Below are positions 40,701 through 47,280 of a stretch of DNA of 64,000 nucleotides, one piece after another. The stretch comes from Pomphorhynchus laevis (lineage: Eukaryota; Acanthocephala; Palaeacanthocephala; Echinorhynchida; Pomphorhynchidae), in contig WNNJ02001749.1 in NCBI GenBank assembly GCA_012934845.2, positions 117,514 through 181,513 of the forward strand, given 5' to 3'. Within the stretch, counting starts at the first letter, position 1. Each line of letters begins with the position of its first letter. The notes under the pieces were generated by a model. The model had not been told where the DNA came from. It made no database searches and saw nothing but the letters and a program-made list of their open reading frames with translations. The translations under genes were made by a program, and so were the position numbers.

Positions 40701-43700
40701 GTGCTAGAAGACTCGATTGAAACAAAAGCCCTGCATCCACAACATATCATTGATGGCACTTCAGTAATATCAATGCTTCAAGACTTACACCCCGAGGCAC
40801 ATCAAGCTGATCCAGATACCCTCTTGACTACCCCGTTCCCTGGATCCAAAGTACATCATCTCAGCCGGTTCTATGCTCTGGACGAAACACACATTATCAG
40901 ATCGAGTAAAAAAACCAAAGGAAGCTCGGATCCGTCCGGAATTGATGCTCGCTCATGGCTTCACATGCTGACAGATTTTGATTCGAATTCACTCAGCCTA
41001 GCCAAAGCACTTGCCAAATTCGCTATCTTCGTCGCAACAGAACCACTCACTCCAGGAACTTTAGATGCTTTCACCGCTTGCCGTCTGGTTGCTTTAGAGA
41101 AAAAGTCAGGAGGAATCTGCCCCATAGGTATTTGCAATACTGTCAGACGCATTATAAGCCGGGCCATTCTAGATATTGTTCGCAATGACATTCAGGACGT
41201 TGCTGGGTCCGTTCAATTAGGGGCTTCTCAAAAAGGCGGTATCGAAGTCGCCATCAGCACACTTAGAGATGAGTTTAACCGTCACGACGACCACTGTATT
41301 TTGTCAATCGATGCTTCAAATGCTTTCAACCGAACAAACAGAGCGGTGGCATTACACAACATAGATTTCGTATGCCCGTCGCTTTCTCGGGCTCTTTGTA
41401 ATGTCTACGCAAACCCTGCACAACTCATTGTGGGAAGTCAAAGCTTATACTCCACCGAAGGTTTCACCCAGGGCGATCCTTTTGCGATGGCTGGCTTCGC
41501 CCTGACCTCTCTCCCTTTGATAAAAGCAATTCAACGCAAAGTTCCGTCGGTCTTCCAAAAATGGTATGCAGATGACGCCAACTTTATTGGGACCACTGAC
41601 GTTTTGAAACAGGTATGGGAAGTGCTTCATACCGATGGACCAAAGTATGGCTATTTCGTAAACACACGTAAGTCTCACCTCCTATCACACCTTCATATTG
41701 ATCAATCGAACCTCCCCGACCCCGAAATAAAAACTTCCACCGATGGAATCATCATTCTCGGCAGTCCAGTCGGGTCCAACGATTTTGTAAATGCAGCAAC
41801 CGCAAAACTTCTGTCTACATGGACCACAATGCTGCAACGTCTCGATTATGTTGCCAAGGTAGATCCGCATGTCGCATTTGCAGGATTAATCAACTCCGTC
41901 CAATTTAAGTGGACACATATAATGCGCACCTGCGACTGTTCAGCCACTATCTGGTCGGATCTGTCACACACCTTAACCACACAGCTTCTCCCAAACTTCG
42001 TGTCCTGGGACCTCGATGAAGACTGGAAGTCAATATTGTGCTCTCCTTTAAAATTTGGAGGTATTGGTATCGCGAACCCTGCAACCATAGCCACACTTGA
42101 ACGCAAATCCTCAAACATGCTAATTTCAACCTATAATTCTGGTTCAGGTGGCGATAGCCTAAGAGAGAGGCAGAAAACTATGCTTAGCGAAATCAAGACA
42201 CTACGATCACTATCGCACCAAGAACGCCTCTCTAAAATTCCGATCTTAGCGATACCCGCAACCAGTAATCTGATCGCGCATGCTGCTCGCAGTGGAGCTT
42301 CTTCGTGGTTAAGTGCGCTTCCGCTCAAGCATGAAAATTTTTATCTTTCTTCTAACGAATTCAGGGATGCTTTGAACGCAAGGTATGGACATACTGATCC
42401 TAAGATTGGAGTTAGCAACTGCATTTGCGGCACTCGAGTCAGTGTGGCTCATTCATTATCATGTAGACGAGGTGCTTTGCCTTCGATCCGGCATAATGCA
42501 GTCCGCGACATCATCTCACACTATCTTAGCCGCATATCTCACGGCGTAGCTTGCGAACCTCAGCTAACCGAGGTTCCTGAAAATATTACTTTCGAACGAA
42601 CAACAACCCGTGATCCAAGCGCGCGTCTTGACATAGTTTGTTCCGGGCTACACGGTAGTCGATTTGAGCGAACATTTTTTGATGTTAATGTATTTGCTGC
42701 ACCTGCTTAATCGAACATATCAAGGAAGCCTGAGTCTGTTTTCGAATACAACGAGAGTCGCAAGAAAGCCAAATACAGTGAACGGATTGCGCTAGTTGAA
42801 CGAGGGTCTTTCATACCTCTTATTTTCTCCACTTCGGGAGGAATGGGCATAGAAGCGGAAAGATTAATCAAAACCACGGCTTCAAAACTGACGCATCGGT
42901 CAACGCGTTCTTATCCTGATCTAGCCATAAAGATGAAACGAGACATCAGTTTTGAAATCGCACGATCAGTTTCCGCATGCTTACGCTCGCCACGTTCCAG
43001 CTGTTCCAAACCTATTAATCTTATGACAACCCACCACAGCGAGTTTTGCGCTGTGCTCGAAGTCTAATTATGTCTTCTTCACTATGTCTGCGAATGCCGC
43101 GATCAAGTAGAAGACATCCAATCTTTCCTGACAATAAATCTCATTTATAGGCCCGTTTACGGGAACCTAATTTCTGTAAAATTTACTTTTCTTTTTCAAT
43201 AAAGTTATTATTATTTAAAAAAATAATTAATAATTATAATATCATATTAATTATAATATTATAATTAATAATTATAATATTATATTAATTATAATATTAT
43301 AATTAATATTATTATATTAATATTAATTATAATATTGTATGCTTTACTAAAACAAATTTTTCCGTTTAAAAAAATTATTATAAAAAAAATTAATTATATA
43401 TTATATATATTAATAATATATTAATATTGATTTATAAATTAATCACATTCATTATTAATAAAATTTATTGATTTATAAATTAATGCTTATAATCTACAAG
43501 TTTCAAAATTCTTTATTAATAAAATTTATTAATTTATAAAGCGATCATTGCTATTTATTACATGTTTTTGCACATGCAACTTTATACCTATTATCTACAA
43601 ATTTTCACATTAATAAAATTTATTGATTTAAATTTCATTAATTGAAAATTGACAAATGAATTGTTTTAATTCGTTTCAGATTTGAAGTCCAGCAAATGCA

Positions 43701-44337
43701 AATTGTTTTAAGCCCCGCGACGTAGTGTATTTTTACATAAACAAGCCTGTACCAGCTTTATCTGGACAATAAATCTCATTTATAGGCCCGTTTACGGGAA
43801 CCTAATTTCTGTAAAATTTACTTTTCTTTTTCAATAAAGTTATTATTATTTAAAAAAAATAATTAATAATTAATTAATAAAATTATTAAAATTATTATTA
43901 ATTTAATAAATTAATAAATTTATTAATATATAAATTATATATAAATTATTTATATATTATAAATATAAATTTTCGCGTTTAAATTGTTTTATATTTAAAA
44001 CTAATAAACGATTTTTAAAGTCAATAAATAAATTTAACATTTTATTATCGACCTTAAATAGCTTACTCGGATAAAGCAAATATAAATATACCTTTCAATT
44101 ATGCTGGCGATTGAGACTGCGAAAATAAGAAGACCATCGGGAAATTGTAAGGCAACTTAAATTGAGATTGATAGCTAAAATCAACTTTCAATTAATACCC
44201 CGTTTAAATTGATCTCGTTTTATTCGCCAAATTGTTTTGTGCATTTCAAAATCATAGTTCTCGGAGAGTGCCTGTATTGCGGTGTTTAATGAGTCATCAA
44301 GAAGAATACTATCCGGAATGCGATTGCATGTCATCAT
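16332..44337 (-). CDS. DPH1: DPH1, diphthamide synthesis subunit, nine exons over 28 kb
   Basis: DPH1 with DPH2 forms the iron-sulphur enzyme that transfers the 3-amino-3-carboxypropyl group of SAM to a histidine of translation factor eEF2, the first step of diphthamide synthesis in the cytosol. Exons in transcript order: 44337-44199, 44155-44092, 29496-29375, 27492-27332, 26892-26690, 23055-22899, 16759-16659, 16607-16529, 16478-16332. All introns are GT-AG; the sum is 1173 nt with consistent phase, giving 390 aa (human about 440). The three cluster-binding cysteine regions are present: GDVTYGACC (Cys 85/86), [10 protein letters not shown] (Cys 182) and [11 protein letters not shown] (Cys 322). 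Also seen: a MHKTIWRI N-terminal motif, [14 protein letters not shown] and YPMDFYAFD. The start at 44337 is the MM before the conserved IP motif, with no acceptor AG just upstream. The gene looks intact. Introns 2, 5 and 6 carry transposons. Confidence 0.93.
16900..17830 (+). mobile_element. Decayed LINE reverse transcriptase in DPH1 intron 6
   Basis: Broken plus-strand frames resemble non-LTR RT: a [14 protein letters not shown] segment near 16935 (motif A, compare DYSKAFDTVDHNILLEKL), a [10 protein letters not shown] remnant near 17110 (motif B) and [10 protein letters not shown] near 17525 (C-terminal region). Many stops and frame changes make it an old copy. Clade not resolved, probably CR1/Jockey-like. 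Confidence 0.6.
17833..18210 (-). repeat. Hammerhead-like repeat, family 3, minus orientation
   Basis: Read on the minus strand, 18157-18073 contains CTGATATG, then GGATTAGGAGCC, an A-rich box, CATATCAG, and CTGATGA followed by CCTCTAATCC. CTGATATG pairs with CATATCAG, and GGATTAG pairs with CTAATCC. The 25.3- and 52.3-kb copies have CTGCTATG-type/CATAGCA arms instead, a compensatory change. The flanks (TTATGAATTGACTAATAAATAA nearby, and an ACGTATTTTATA end at 17850) recur at other copies. Confidence 0.6.
18411..19545. repeat. Three tandem copies of a 370-bp unit
   Basis: Nearly identical units start at about 18411, 18781 and 19151, plus a short fourth start at 19521. They differ by only a few bases, so the duplication is recent. 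Each unit carries a family-1 hammerhead-like core on the minus strand (18570-18516, 18940-18886, 19310-19256). Each also carries a CACGAGCGAATATCATCATT start. The small open frames of 66, 69 and 81 codons that repeat here are shadows of the period. All lie in DPH1 intron 6. Confidence 0.95.
19546..19750 (+). repeat. Inverted partial copy of the 370-bp unit
   Basis: This is the reverse complement of the first half of the 370-bp unit, fused directly to the fourth unit start. The array therefore ends in an inverted repeat. The core is in plus orientation here: GGACC (19625-19629), GAAAC (19630-19634), GCGTAGG (19646-19652), CTGATGA (19660-19666), GGTCC (19667-19671), CCTACGC (19673-19679). Confidence 0.85.
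19775..20480. repeat. Dispersed repeat, inverted partner of 25430-25940
   Basis: The segment 20053-20480 matches the reverse complement of 25555-25937, including ATACACTCCAAAC, AACATTGGGCTTTAAT and AGTAGATACACCGTGTAATT. Both end in TCAGCTAATTGAGTTTACAT. Around 19840-19910 there is a decayed family-3 hammerhead-like core in minus orientation. No coding sequence. Confidence 0.7.
20757..21984 (+). pseudogene. LINE endonuclease region
   Basis: Two overlapping frames (20757-21056 and 21031-21984) give [30 protein letters not shown] and REGGGVCL. After a frame change come [17 protein letters not shown] and a LGNSDHCAI motif near 21420-21445. Tryptophan-, Asp/Asn- and SDH-type motifs fit an APE-like endonuclease. 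The region beyond about 21480 links to the RT. A frame change near 21040 breaks the reading. Confidence 0.75.
22027..22676 (+). pseudogene. LINE reverse transcriptase, N-terminal half
   Basis: The frame has [29 protein letters not shown] (motif 1/2 region), [14 protein letters not shown] (motif A) and [12 protein letters not shown] (motif B). Sequence after about 22676 no longer resembles RT although the frame stays open to 22806. Motif C is missing, so this copy cannot encode active RT. Confidence 0.8.
22899..23055 (-). CDS. DPH1: DPH1 exon 6
   Basis: Encodes [28 protein letters not shown] and [11 protein letters not shown], typical of the middle DPH1 domain. The acceptor is ACATTAG at 23058-23056 and the donor AAAG|GTATTT. 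It enters in phase 2 (CA|A Gln) and exits in phase 0. Confidence 0.93.
23056..24059. other. Proximal part of DPH1 intron 5, with an exon-like segment
   Basis: AT-rich intron. On the minus strand, 23838-23716 (123 nt, 41 codons) is open between a good TTTCCAG acceptor and a GTATGTAAT donor and reads [17 protein letters not shown] in part. Its phase does not fit DPH1: inserting it brings an immediate stop. I do not recognise the protein. It may be a captured exon, a nested-gene piece, or chance. Confidence 0.35.
24060..24512 (+). repeat. Hammerhead-like repeat, family 2, copy b, with terminal inverted repeats
   Basis: 24060-24175 is the reverse of the 11984-12100 segment. The unit 24211-24512 begins with TTAATTGTACTTGATTGCA and ends with its near-complement TGCAATCAAGTACAATTAA, arms of about 40 bp with a few mismatches. 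Inside is the core GGGTC (24348-24352), GAAAC, GTCTGGGT (24369-24376), CTGATGA (24383-24389), GACCC (24390-24394), ACCCAGAC (24395-24402), identical to the 12.2-kb copy. It lies directly upstream of a Penelope-like RT fragment. Confidence 0.75.
24513..25260 (+). mobile_element. Penelope-like reverse transcriptase fragment
   Basis: Sequence shared with 51060-52260: [15 protein letters not shown], then a [14 protein letters not shown] stretch (RT motif C type) and [21 protein letters not shown] and [13 protein letters not shown]. The layout is that of Penelope-like or related RTs rather than LINE RTs; family assignment is tentative. Broken copy in DPH1 intron 5. Confidence 0.6.
25261..25550 (+). 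repeat. 3' region of the Penelope-like copy with family-3 core
   Basis: It contains TTGCTATG (25305-25312), GATGAGTTAGGGGCC, GAAAC (25334-25338), CATAGCA (25347-25353), TGATGA and CTAATCC. It is followed by TATTCTGATACAACGTCTG and AATTCATAAAAATGATTTTT, shared with 52.4 and 54.1 kb. Its position just 3' of the RT fragment, here and at 52.3 kb, marks it as part of the same element. Confidence 0.65.
25555..25940 (-). repeat. Dispersed repeat, inverted partner of 20053-20480
   Basis: Minus-strand copy of the module at 20.0-20.5 kb, with an internal stretch of differing sequence (25740-25850). The GTAAACTCAATTAGCTGA edge also appears, in variant form, at the truncated end of the L2-like copy near 53740. 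Confidence 0.65.
26690..26892 (-). CDS. DPH1: DPH1 exon 5
   Basis: Encodes [15 protein letters not shown], then [18 protein letters not shown] with the second cluster cysteine (Cys 182), and [20 protein letters not shown]. Acceptor GTATTAAG, donor GTAAAAACG. Phase enters at 0 and leaves at 2. Confidence 0.95.
27332..27492 (-). CDS. DPH1: DPH1 exon 4
   Basis: Encodes [20 protein letters not shown] and [10 protein letters not shown]. The acceptor is TTTGTTTAG, which joins A|TA to give HSCLISIDE across the junction. The donor is GTAATG. The open frame continues upstream past the acceptor, but that part has no family match. Confidence 0.93.
27493..29374. repeat. DPH1 intron 3, holding two satellite-like monomers (28013-28612)
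   Basis: Two related units about 365 bp apart share GTCGGTAATTAACTGGACTA, CCGGCAGCGCTCAT and TTGACGTTTCGG...GCCTGTGTGAC. They also resemble the 381-bp satellite monomer at 4.9-9.2 kb in order and wording (GGTCCAGGATT, AACTGGACT, CACTACTAGAC/CACTTCTAGAC, CCGGCA, GTTTCGGTTGCCTGTGTGAC). The rest of the intron is AT-rich with no gene seen. Confidence 0.7.
29375..29496 (-). CDS. DPH1: DPH1 exon 3
   Basis: Encodes [18 protein letters not shown], with the first cluster cysteines, and then [15 protein letters not shown]. The acceptor is TTTCTTTTTAAG: exon 2 ends AG, and AG|T gives Ser before FTDAE. A second AG eight bases further in would break the phase. Donor GTAAGTATA. Confidence 0.95.
29700..31560 (-). 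mobile_element. Decayed LINE reverse transcriptase, minus strand, in DPH1 intron 2
   Basis: Minus-strand frames give [15 protein letters not shown] near 31225 (motif A), [19 protein letters not shown] near 29960 (motif B) and LKLTLIKQK near 29810 (region after motif C). The reading is interrupted many times. Two copies of a short block containing TATGTCGACTTCCAA and AAGGAAGCATCACATCGAAT (about 30085 and 30413) split it and look like later insertions. Confidence 0.7.
31590..34250 (-). mobile_element. L2/CR1-like LINE, copy 1, 5'-truncated
   Basis: GC content is clearly higher than the surroundings. The 3' end on the minus strand carries GCGTGC-GCTG-GCACGC (about 31635-31620) and closes with CGTTAAAATAAATC and a T run rather than a poly(A). 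Two other copies (44849-45300 and 52588-53690) have the same 3' end. The 5' end lies inside the endonuclease, near 34250. It lies in DPH1 intron 2 in the same orientation as the gene. Confidence 0.88.
31665..32141 (-). pseudogene. LINE ORF C-terminal part after the frameshift
   Basis: 158 codons beginning [19 protein letters not shown] and containing [13 protein letters not shown] and [20 protein letters not shown], the usual thumb and C-terminal region of L2/CR1 elements. In the 52.6-53.6 kb copy the same sequence is fused in frame with the RT, confirming that these are one protein split by a single frame change. Confidence 0.85.
32042..34312 (-). pseudogene. LINE endonuclease plus reverse transcriptase ORF
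   Basis: A 756-codon frame. Partial APE endonuclease: [78 protein letters not shown] (motif A), [16 protein letters not shown] (motif B), [13 protein letters not shown] (motif C), [10 protein letters not shown]. The pattern fits L2/CR1-clade elements. Near 32165 a run of G is one shorter than in the 53-kb copy. This shifts the frame, so the last 45 codons are not original and the true C-terminus continues in the next frame. Confidence 0.88.
34400..34870 (-). mobile_element. CR1-like LINE 3' coding fragment, minus strand
   Basis: The minus-strand frame contains [20 protein letters not shown] and [14 protein letters not shown], the RVxxxWNSLP signature found near the C-terminus of many CR1/Jockey-like LINEs. 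The rest of the element is absent. Confidence 0.65.
35030..35485 (+). mobile_element. RLE-type element, 3' fragment
   Basis: The plus frame reads [17 protein letters not shown] (35095-35097), then [43 protein letters not shown] and [13 protein letters not shown]. This is the nuclease end and C-terminus of the family at 40-43 kb. The 3' tail holds GGGCCCACTTGCGGGTAACC (35411-35430) and a terminal TTTTCCATTAAAAAAAATT. The 5' truncation point is about 35030. Confidence 0.82.
35500..35890. other. Spacer between two LINE copies
   Basis: No clear gene. A short minus-strand frame (about 35625-35530) reading [20 protein letters not shown] ends at a stop and could be a terminal exon, but I cannot support it by family. 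The LINE at 35.9 kb begins somewhere near 35870. Confidence 0.3.
35890..38880 (+). mobile_element. CR1/Jockey-like LINE, nearly full RT region, decayed
   Basis: Plus strand in DPH1 intron 2. The endonuclease frame 35922-36209 has [14 protein letters not shown] and [13 protein letters not shown], then [11 protein letters not shown]. It is followed by [12 protein letters not shown] near 36570 and the RT. The 3' end carries TAGCCTTATGGCTA and a GCCTTTCGGC hairpin before an ATATAAAAAAAAG terminus (about 38780-38880). Several stops and frame changes break the reading. Confidence 0.82.
36851..38313 (+). pseudogene. LINE reverse transcriptase (three adjacent frames)
   Basis: Frames at 36851-37540, 37571-37969 and 37849-38313. 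Visible: [52 protein letters not shown] (motif A), [10 protein letters not shown] (motif B), [11 protein letters not shown] (motif C with N for the second D), GLHLNVNKC and [14 protein letters not shown]. The D-to-N change in the catalytic FADD box would inactivate RT even without the frame changes. Confidence 0.82.
39010..39804 (-). mobile_element. RT C-terminal fragment flanked by 75-bp direct repeats
   Basis: A 264-codon minus-strand frame. Its middle resembles the post-RT region of non-LTR elements: [17 protein letters not shown] then [20 protein letters not shown]. Both ends are formed by the same about 75-bp sequence in direct orientation (39018-39095 and 39733-39805), beginning TCAGCGTATCTATTG. 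The frame ends ([13 protein letters not shown] and [13 protein letters not shown]) are translations of that repeat. Which family has such ends is unclear. Confidence 0.6.
39840..43216 (+). mobile_element. RLE-type non-LTR retroelement, near full length
   Basis: The best copy of the family. The coding start is shared with the 59.4-kb copy (MVRG then CNGPAA), so the ORF is complete at its N-terminus. The 3' UTR holds GGCCCGTTTACGGGAACC (43150-43167), an AATAAAG near 43198 and an A-rich end. GC content is higher than its AT surroundings. It sits in DPH1 intron 2 against the gene's direction. The 5' boundary is uncertain. Confidence 0.85.
40065..43067 (+). pseudogene. RLE-type element ORF: Cys-rich N-terminus, RT, nuclease
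   Basis: Open for 881 codons to TAA 42708-42710, then open again in the same frame to 43067. Order: Cys cluster at residues about 12-38; [11 protein letters not shown] and [31 protein letters not shown] (motif A); [11 protein letters not shown] (motif B); WYADDA (500-505, motif C). Next comes a CxCG-H-C knuckle (C786, C788, H796, C800) with IRHN (808-811), then PD-D-like acidic residues D856 (ARLD) and D873 (FFDV). This RT plus Cys/His knuckle plus acidic nuclease order is that of RLE-bearing non-LTR elements such as R2. Relatives with the same wording are, from memory, common in cnidarians and other invertebrates. Apart from the single stop the protein would be about 1000 aa. Confidence 0.85.
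43217..43762. repeat. AT-rich insert with a second, partial element tail
   Basis: Simple TAATTATAATATT runs occupy 43217-43335. At 43338-43376 lies GTATGCTTTACTAAAACAAATTTTTCC plus A-rich end, which matches the 3' terminus of the 35-kb copy. From 43430 to 43640, a TTAATAAAATTTATTGATTT word is repeated three times. No gene. Confidence 0.6.
43763..43860 (+). mobile_element. Tail-only copy of the RLE-type element
   Basis: About 95 bp essentially identical to the 3' end of the copy finishing at 43216, including GGCCCGTTTACGGG and the AATAAAGTTATTATTATT terminus. It represents either an extreme 5' truncation or a local duplication of the tail. Confidence 0.85.
44092..44337 (-). CDS. DPH1: DPH1 exons 1-2
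   Basis: Exon 1 (44337-44199) begins [16 protein letters not shown] and includes [19 protein letters not shown], the conserved DPH1 N-terminus. Exon 2 (44155-44092) encodes [20 protein letters not shown]. Intron 1 is only 43 nt (44156-44198; GTATTAATT donor, TTTAAG acceptor), and phase 1 joins G|TT to Val. Exon 2 leaves in phase 2 and its partner exon lies 14.6 kb away. Confidence 0.93.
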
Positions 44338-44845
44338 TAAAAAGATTTTATTTTAAATGTATTAATAATTAAATCAGGTTTTGGAAATTTTATAAAATTC
44401 CAAACTCAATAAATGTCTATTGTTGTCTGTAAAGCCAACAAATTAAGTTATAGTATAGTTCACTTAAATTAGTGAACAAATCCTCGATAAATATTATTTA
44501 TAATATTGACTAGCATCTACATGTCACATTCAAACGGAAAATATATCTTCAACTGTAAATGCGCTTTGATCCGATCATATGATGGAAATTTATTATTCAT
44601 TTTTCACACAAGTAATTAGCCGTAAATGGCTATTTTAACTGTTCACAGTAAAGAAAAAATCAATGACTAAAATAATTTGAAGCGTCCACACCAGTATTTA
44701 ATAGCCAATGTCGAATCGCTTGCTTGACGCTAAAGTAGCTGGATGTACATGCAATTTCTTTATGCAGCACATTCCATACATTTCACATCGGTCCCATACA
44801 GGACCGATGTGAAAGTTACACCACACAAGGATTTTGCCATGTGGT
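44338..44845. other. DPH1 upstream region
   Basis: AT-rich and the expected site of the DPH1 promoter and 5' UTR. I see no strong core-promoter motif that can be separated from AT background. A perfect hairpin built on TTTCACATCGGTCC and GGACCGATGTGAAA lies at about 44775-44815. Confidence 0.4.
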
Positions 44846-44848
44846 AAA

Positions 44849-45300
44849 AAAAGATTGATTTTAACGTGGCAAATGAGTGCCAGCGCAAGCTTACATGACC
44901 ACAACAAAACAAAAATGTAAATCATGTGTCGAGAAGGTGTGAACGGAGGAGGTGTTTGAATGTGATAAAGGAGAAAACGCAGCGGACGTCGAGAAGGAGT
45001 TGATTTCAGGCGAGTGGGGCGGCTAGGAGGAAAGATCGGAGACCGTAGTTGTTGGAGTAATTGGGAACGTGGAGTAAGAGGGTATGAAGGGAACGCAGTG
45101 ATAGCGAGGTGGAACGAGTGTCGTCTAAGAAAGGAAGGTTGATGAACAATGGAGAGCCAACAGCGATGAGACGAAAAGTAACGAGAAGAAGGCGGAGTTT
45201 GATGCGGATGTAGATGGTGGGCCAGGAGAGTTGGGCAAGATATGTGGATGTGTGGTCGAAGCGACGGAGACGAAAGAGCACTCGAACGGCGAAGTTGATT
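44849..45300 (-). mobile_element. L2/CR1-like LINE, copy 2, 3' fragment
   Basis: Minus-strand 3' end with the same CGTTAAAATCAATC-type terminus as copies 1 and 3. Coding homology ([20 protein letters not shown] and LRSFLLAAPLA) stops at about 45300. Its 3' hairpin has changed (GCTTGC/GCACTC) and is no longer perfect, so this copy is older or more diverged than copies 1 and 3. Confidence 0.85.
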
Positions 45301-45389
45301 ATTCCGTTGTTCGAGTAATTTATAAAGTAATTTATATGGTAATTTATATAGTGATAGAGAATGACCTCTACGAGCTGACGAACTAATCT

Positions 45390-47280
45390 TCACATATTTA
45401 GAAGGAATCCCTCTGCGGGATGAACCATCTCACACGTCAGAATGATGTCTAGGTAAATCAACCCTTGAAGCACTGAAAGCAGCTGTAAGGAAGCTAAGCG
45501 GTCTACGTATGAATAGGCAGTTTGAAAACACAATCTGGAGCCTCTTCGAATCACAAACTCAAGCTTCGTGATTTTTGTCTTAATAGGTGGAAATGATGCC
45601 TGGATACAATATTCAATATGTGAGCGAACCACTTTGCAATATATTCGCTTAAAACTTAATGCGTGTAGCCTTGCAAAAGTATTTTTGATGCAATACATAG
45701 TTTCAATTACCTTATCATGAATAAAGTCAGTATTTGAGCGTATTACCTTATCTACTACTAGTGGCCTGTTGATAGCTCATTCTCTTTCGTCAAACGAGTG
45801 ATCTAGCATATCAAACTAATTCATGTTCTCAATGTCCTGTGCAAAATTAAACCCAAATCCATACACTCAGATACAACTTAGAGTGTATGAACCCCTAATC
45901 GAAATTCACGATCATGTTTACTTGTTCCTTGCTTCATATGAACACAGTTATCAAAGTTCAGTATCATACCCGTAGCAACACTCCATTTGTGTATTCAATC
46001 AAGGTTGTCCTGTAGGGACCGACCATATGTATCATTGATATTAACAGACCACAATTTGAGGTCATCCACAAAAGCCAAGCAAAGGTTCTGGATTTTTAAC
46101 AGCAAGTCATTAAGGTAAACAGTAAAGAAAAGAGGACCGAGTACAGTACCCTGTGGATCTCCACAATTTACACGTTTGGTGGAGGATAAATGGCTTCCAA
46201 CTTTAACTCAAAAAATCTATTTCGGAGAAAATCGCTGATTCCTTTGCACAGTAACAAAAACTTCATAATGAGACAACAAGCTAAGTAAACTTTAATGTTG
46301 AACTCGATCGAAGGCTCTCGAAAAGTCAATAAAAATTACATTGATTGAATTGCCAAAACTTAGTGCCTCGGTCCACATTTCGCGAGCAGTTAGTAAATTA
46401 GACCGACATGATCTACTGTGACGGAATCCGTGCTAAGACGCTATGACTCCATGAGTGTTTAAGTGACTCTAGATTTCACGAGCAACTAATCTTTCAAGAA
46501 CTTTGCACATCGAACTCGTCAGGCTTATTGGTCTATAATCACTACAAGAAGTCGCAATGTTTTTTTGGAACATGAACAATAATCACAGATTTTAACAAGT
46601 CGGGCACACATACAATGGTAAGACTATTCTGAAAGATATCGACAAGAAAATGGGCCAAGTAGTTTGATACGGACTTGAATAGAATTGAAGATTTATCATC
46701 AGGACTGGAAGCACTGTACGGATTGACATGAGCAAGAGTAATTTTGACTTCCTCCGCGGATATTGGAAGAAAATGAGGATTATGTGGTATTGAACAGCCA
46801 TACTAAGTGAATGGCGAGTGTGAAGAATTCAATGGTAATGAAAATGATTAAGTAAGACTTTCAGCAACGCTATTTTTACTTGTGACTGGACCTTCACATG
46901 TGTGTACAATTTTGATTTCAGTATGAGCGTTCTGTTCCGACGAACATAAGACCAGAATAATTTGGGGTTGCGGTTCAAACCGCTAATGATTGTAGATTCA
47001 AATTTATAGCGTTTTGGAGCTTTTAATCTAGAACAAAGATTTCTGACATATCTATAGATTTCAACGAGTTCGGAATGTGAGCGGGATTACTTCCATAAGC
47101 GATTTCGAATATTAAGTGACTGCTTGAGGTATCGATCAATCCATGTAGCAAGTTGAGTTAATTAAAAGATCACAAGCATTGGAGCAATCAGATAATTTCA
47201 AAATGTAATCGTAAATAGTTCCCAGTGGTACTCTAATCTGTTGTCGAAAACGAGAACGGGTCACGCTGACAGAAAGTTAA
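45390..47280 (-). mobile_element. Decayed CR1-like LINE, minus strand
   Basis: The 45390-45698 frame has FKRIYCKVVRSHIEYCIQAS and a RRGSRLCFQTA motif, matching the C-terminal region of the 35.9-38.9 kb LINE. Further upstream on the minus strand are CGDPQGTVLGPLFFTVYLND (about 46170), FVDDLKLW (about 46070) and IFFRSLRSSSTLKF-like remnants. Endonuclease-side sequence fades beyond 47100. Old copy with many breaks. Confidence 0.72.
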
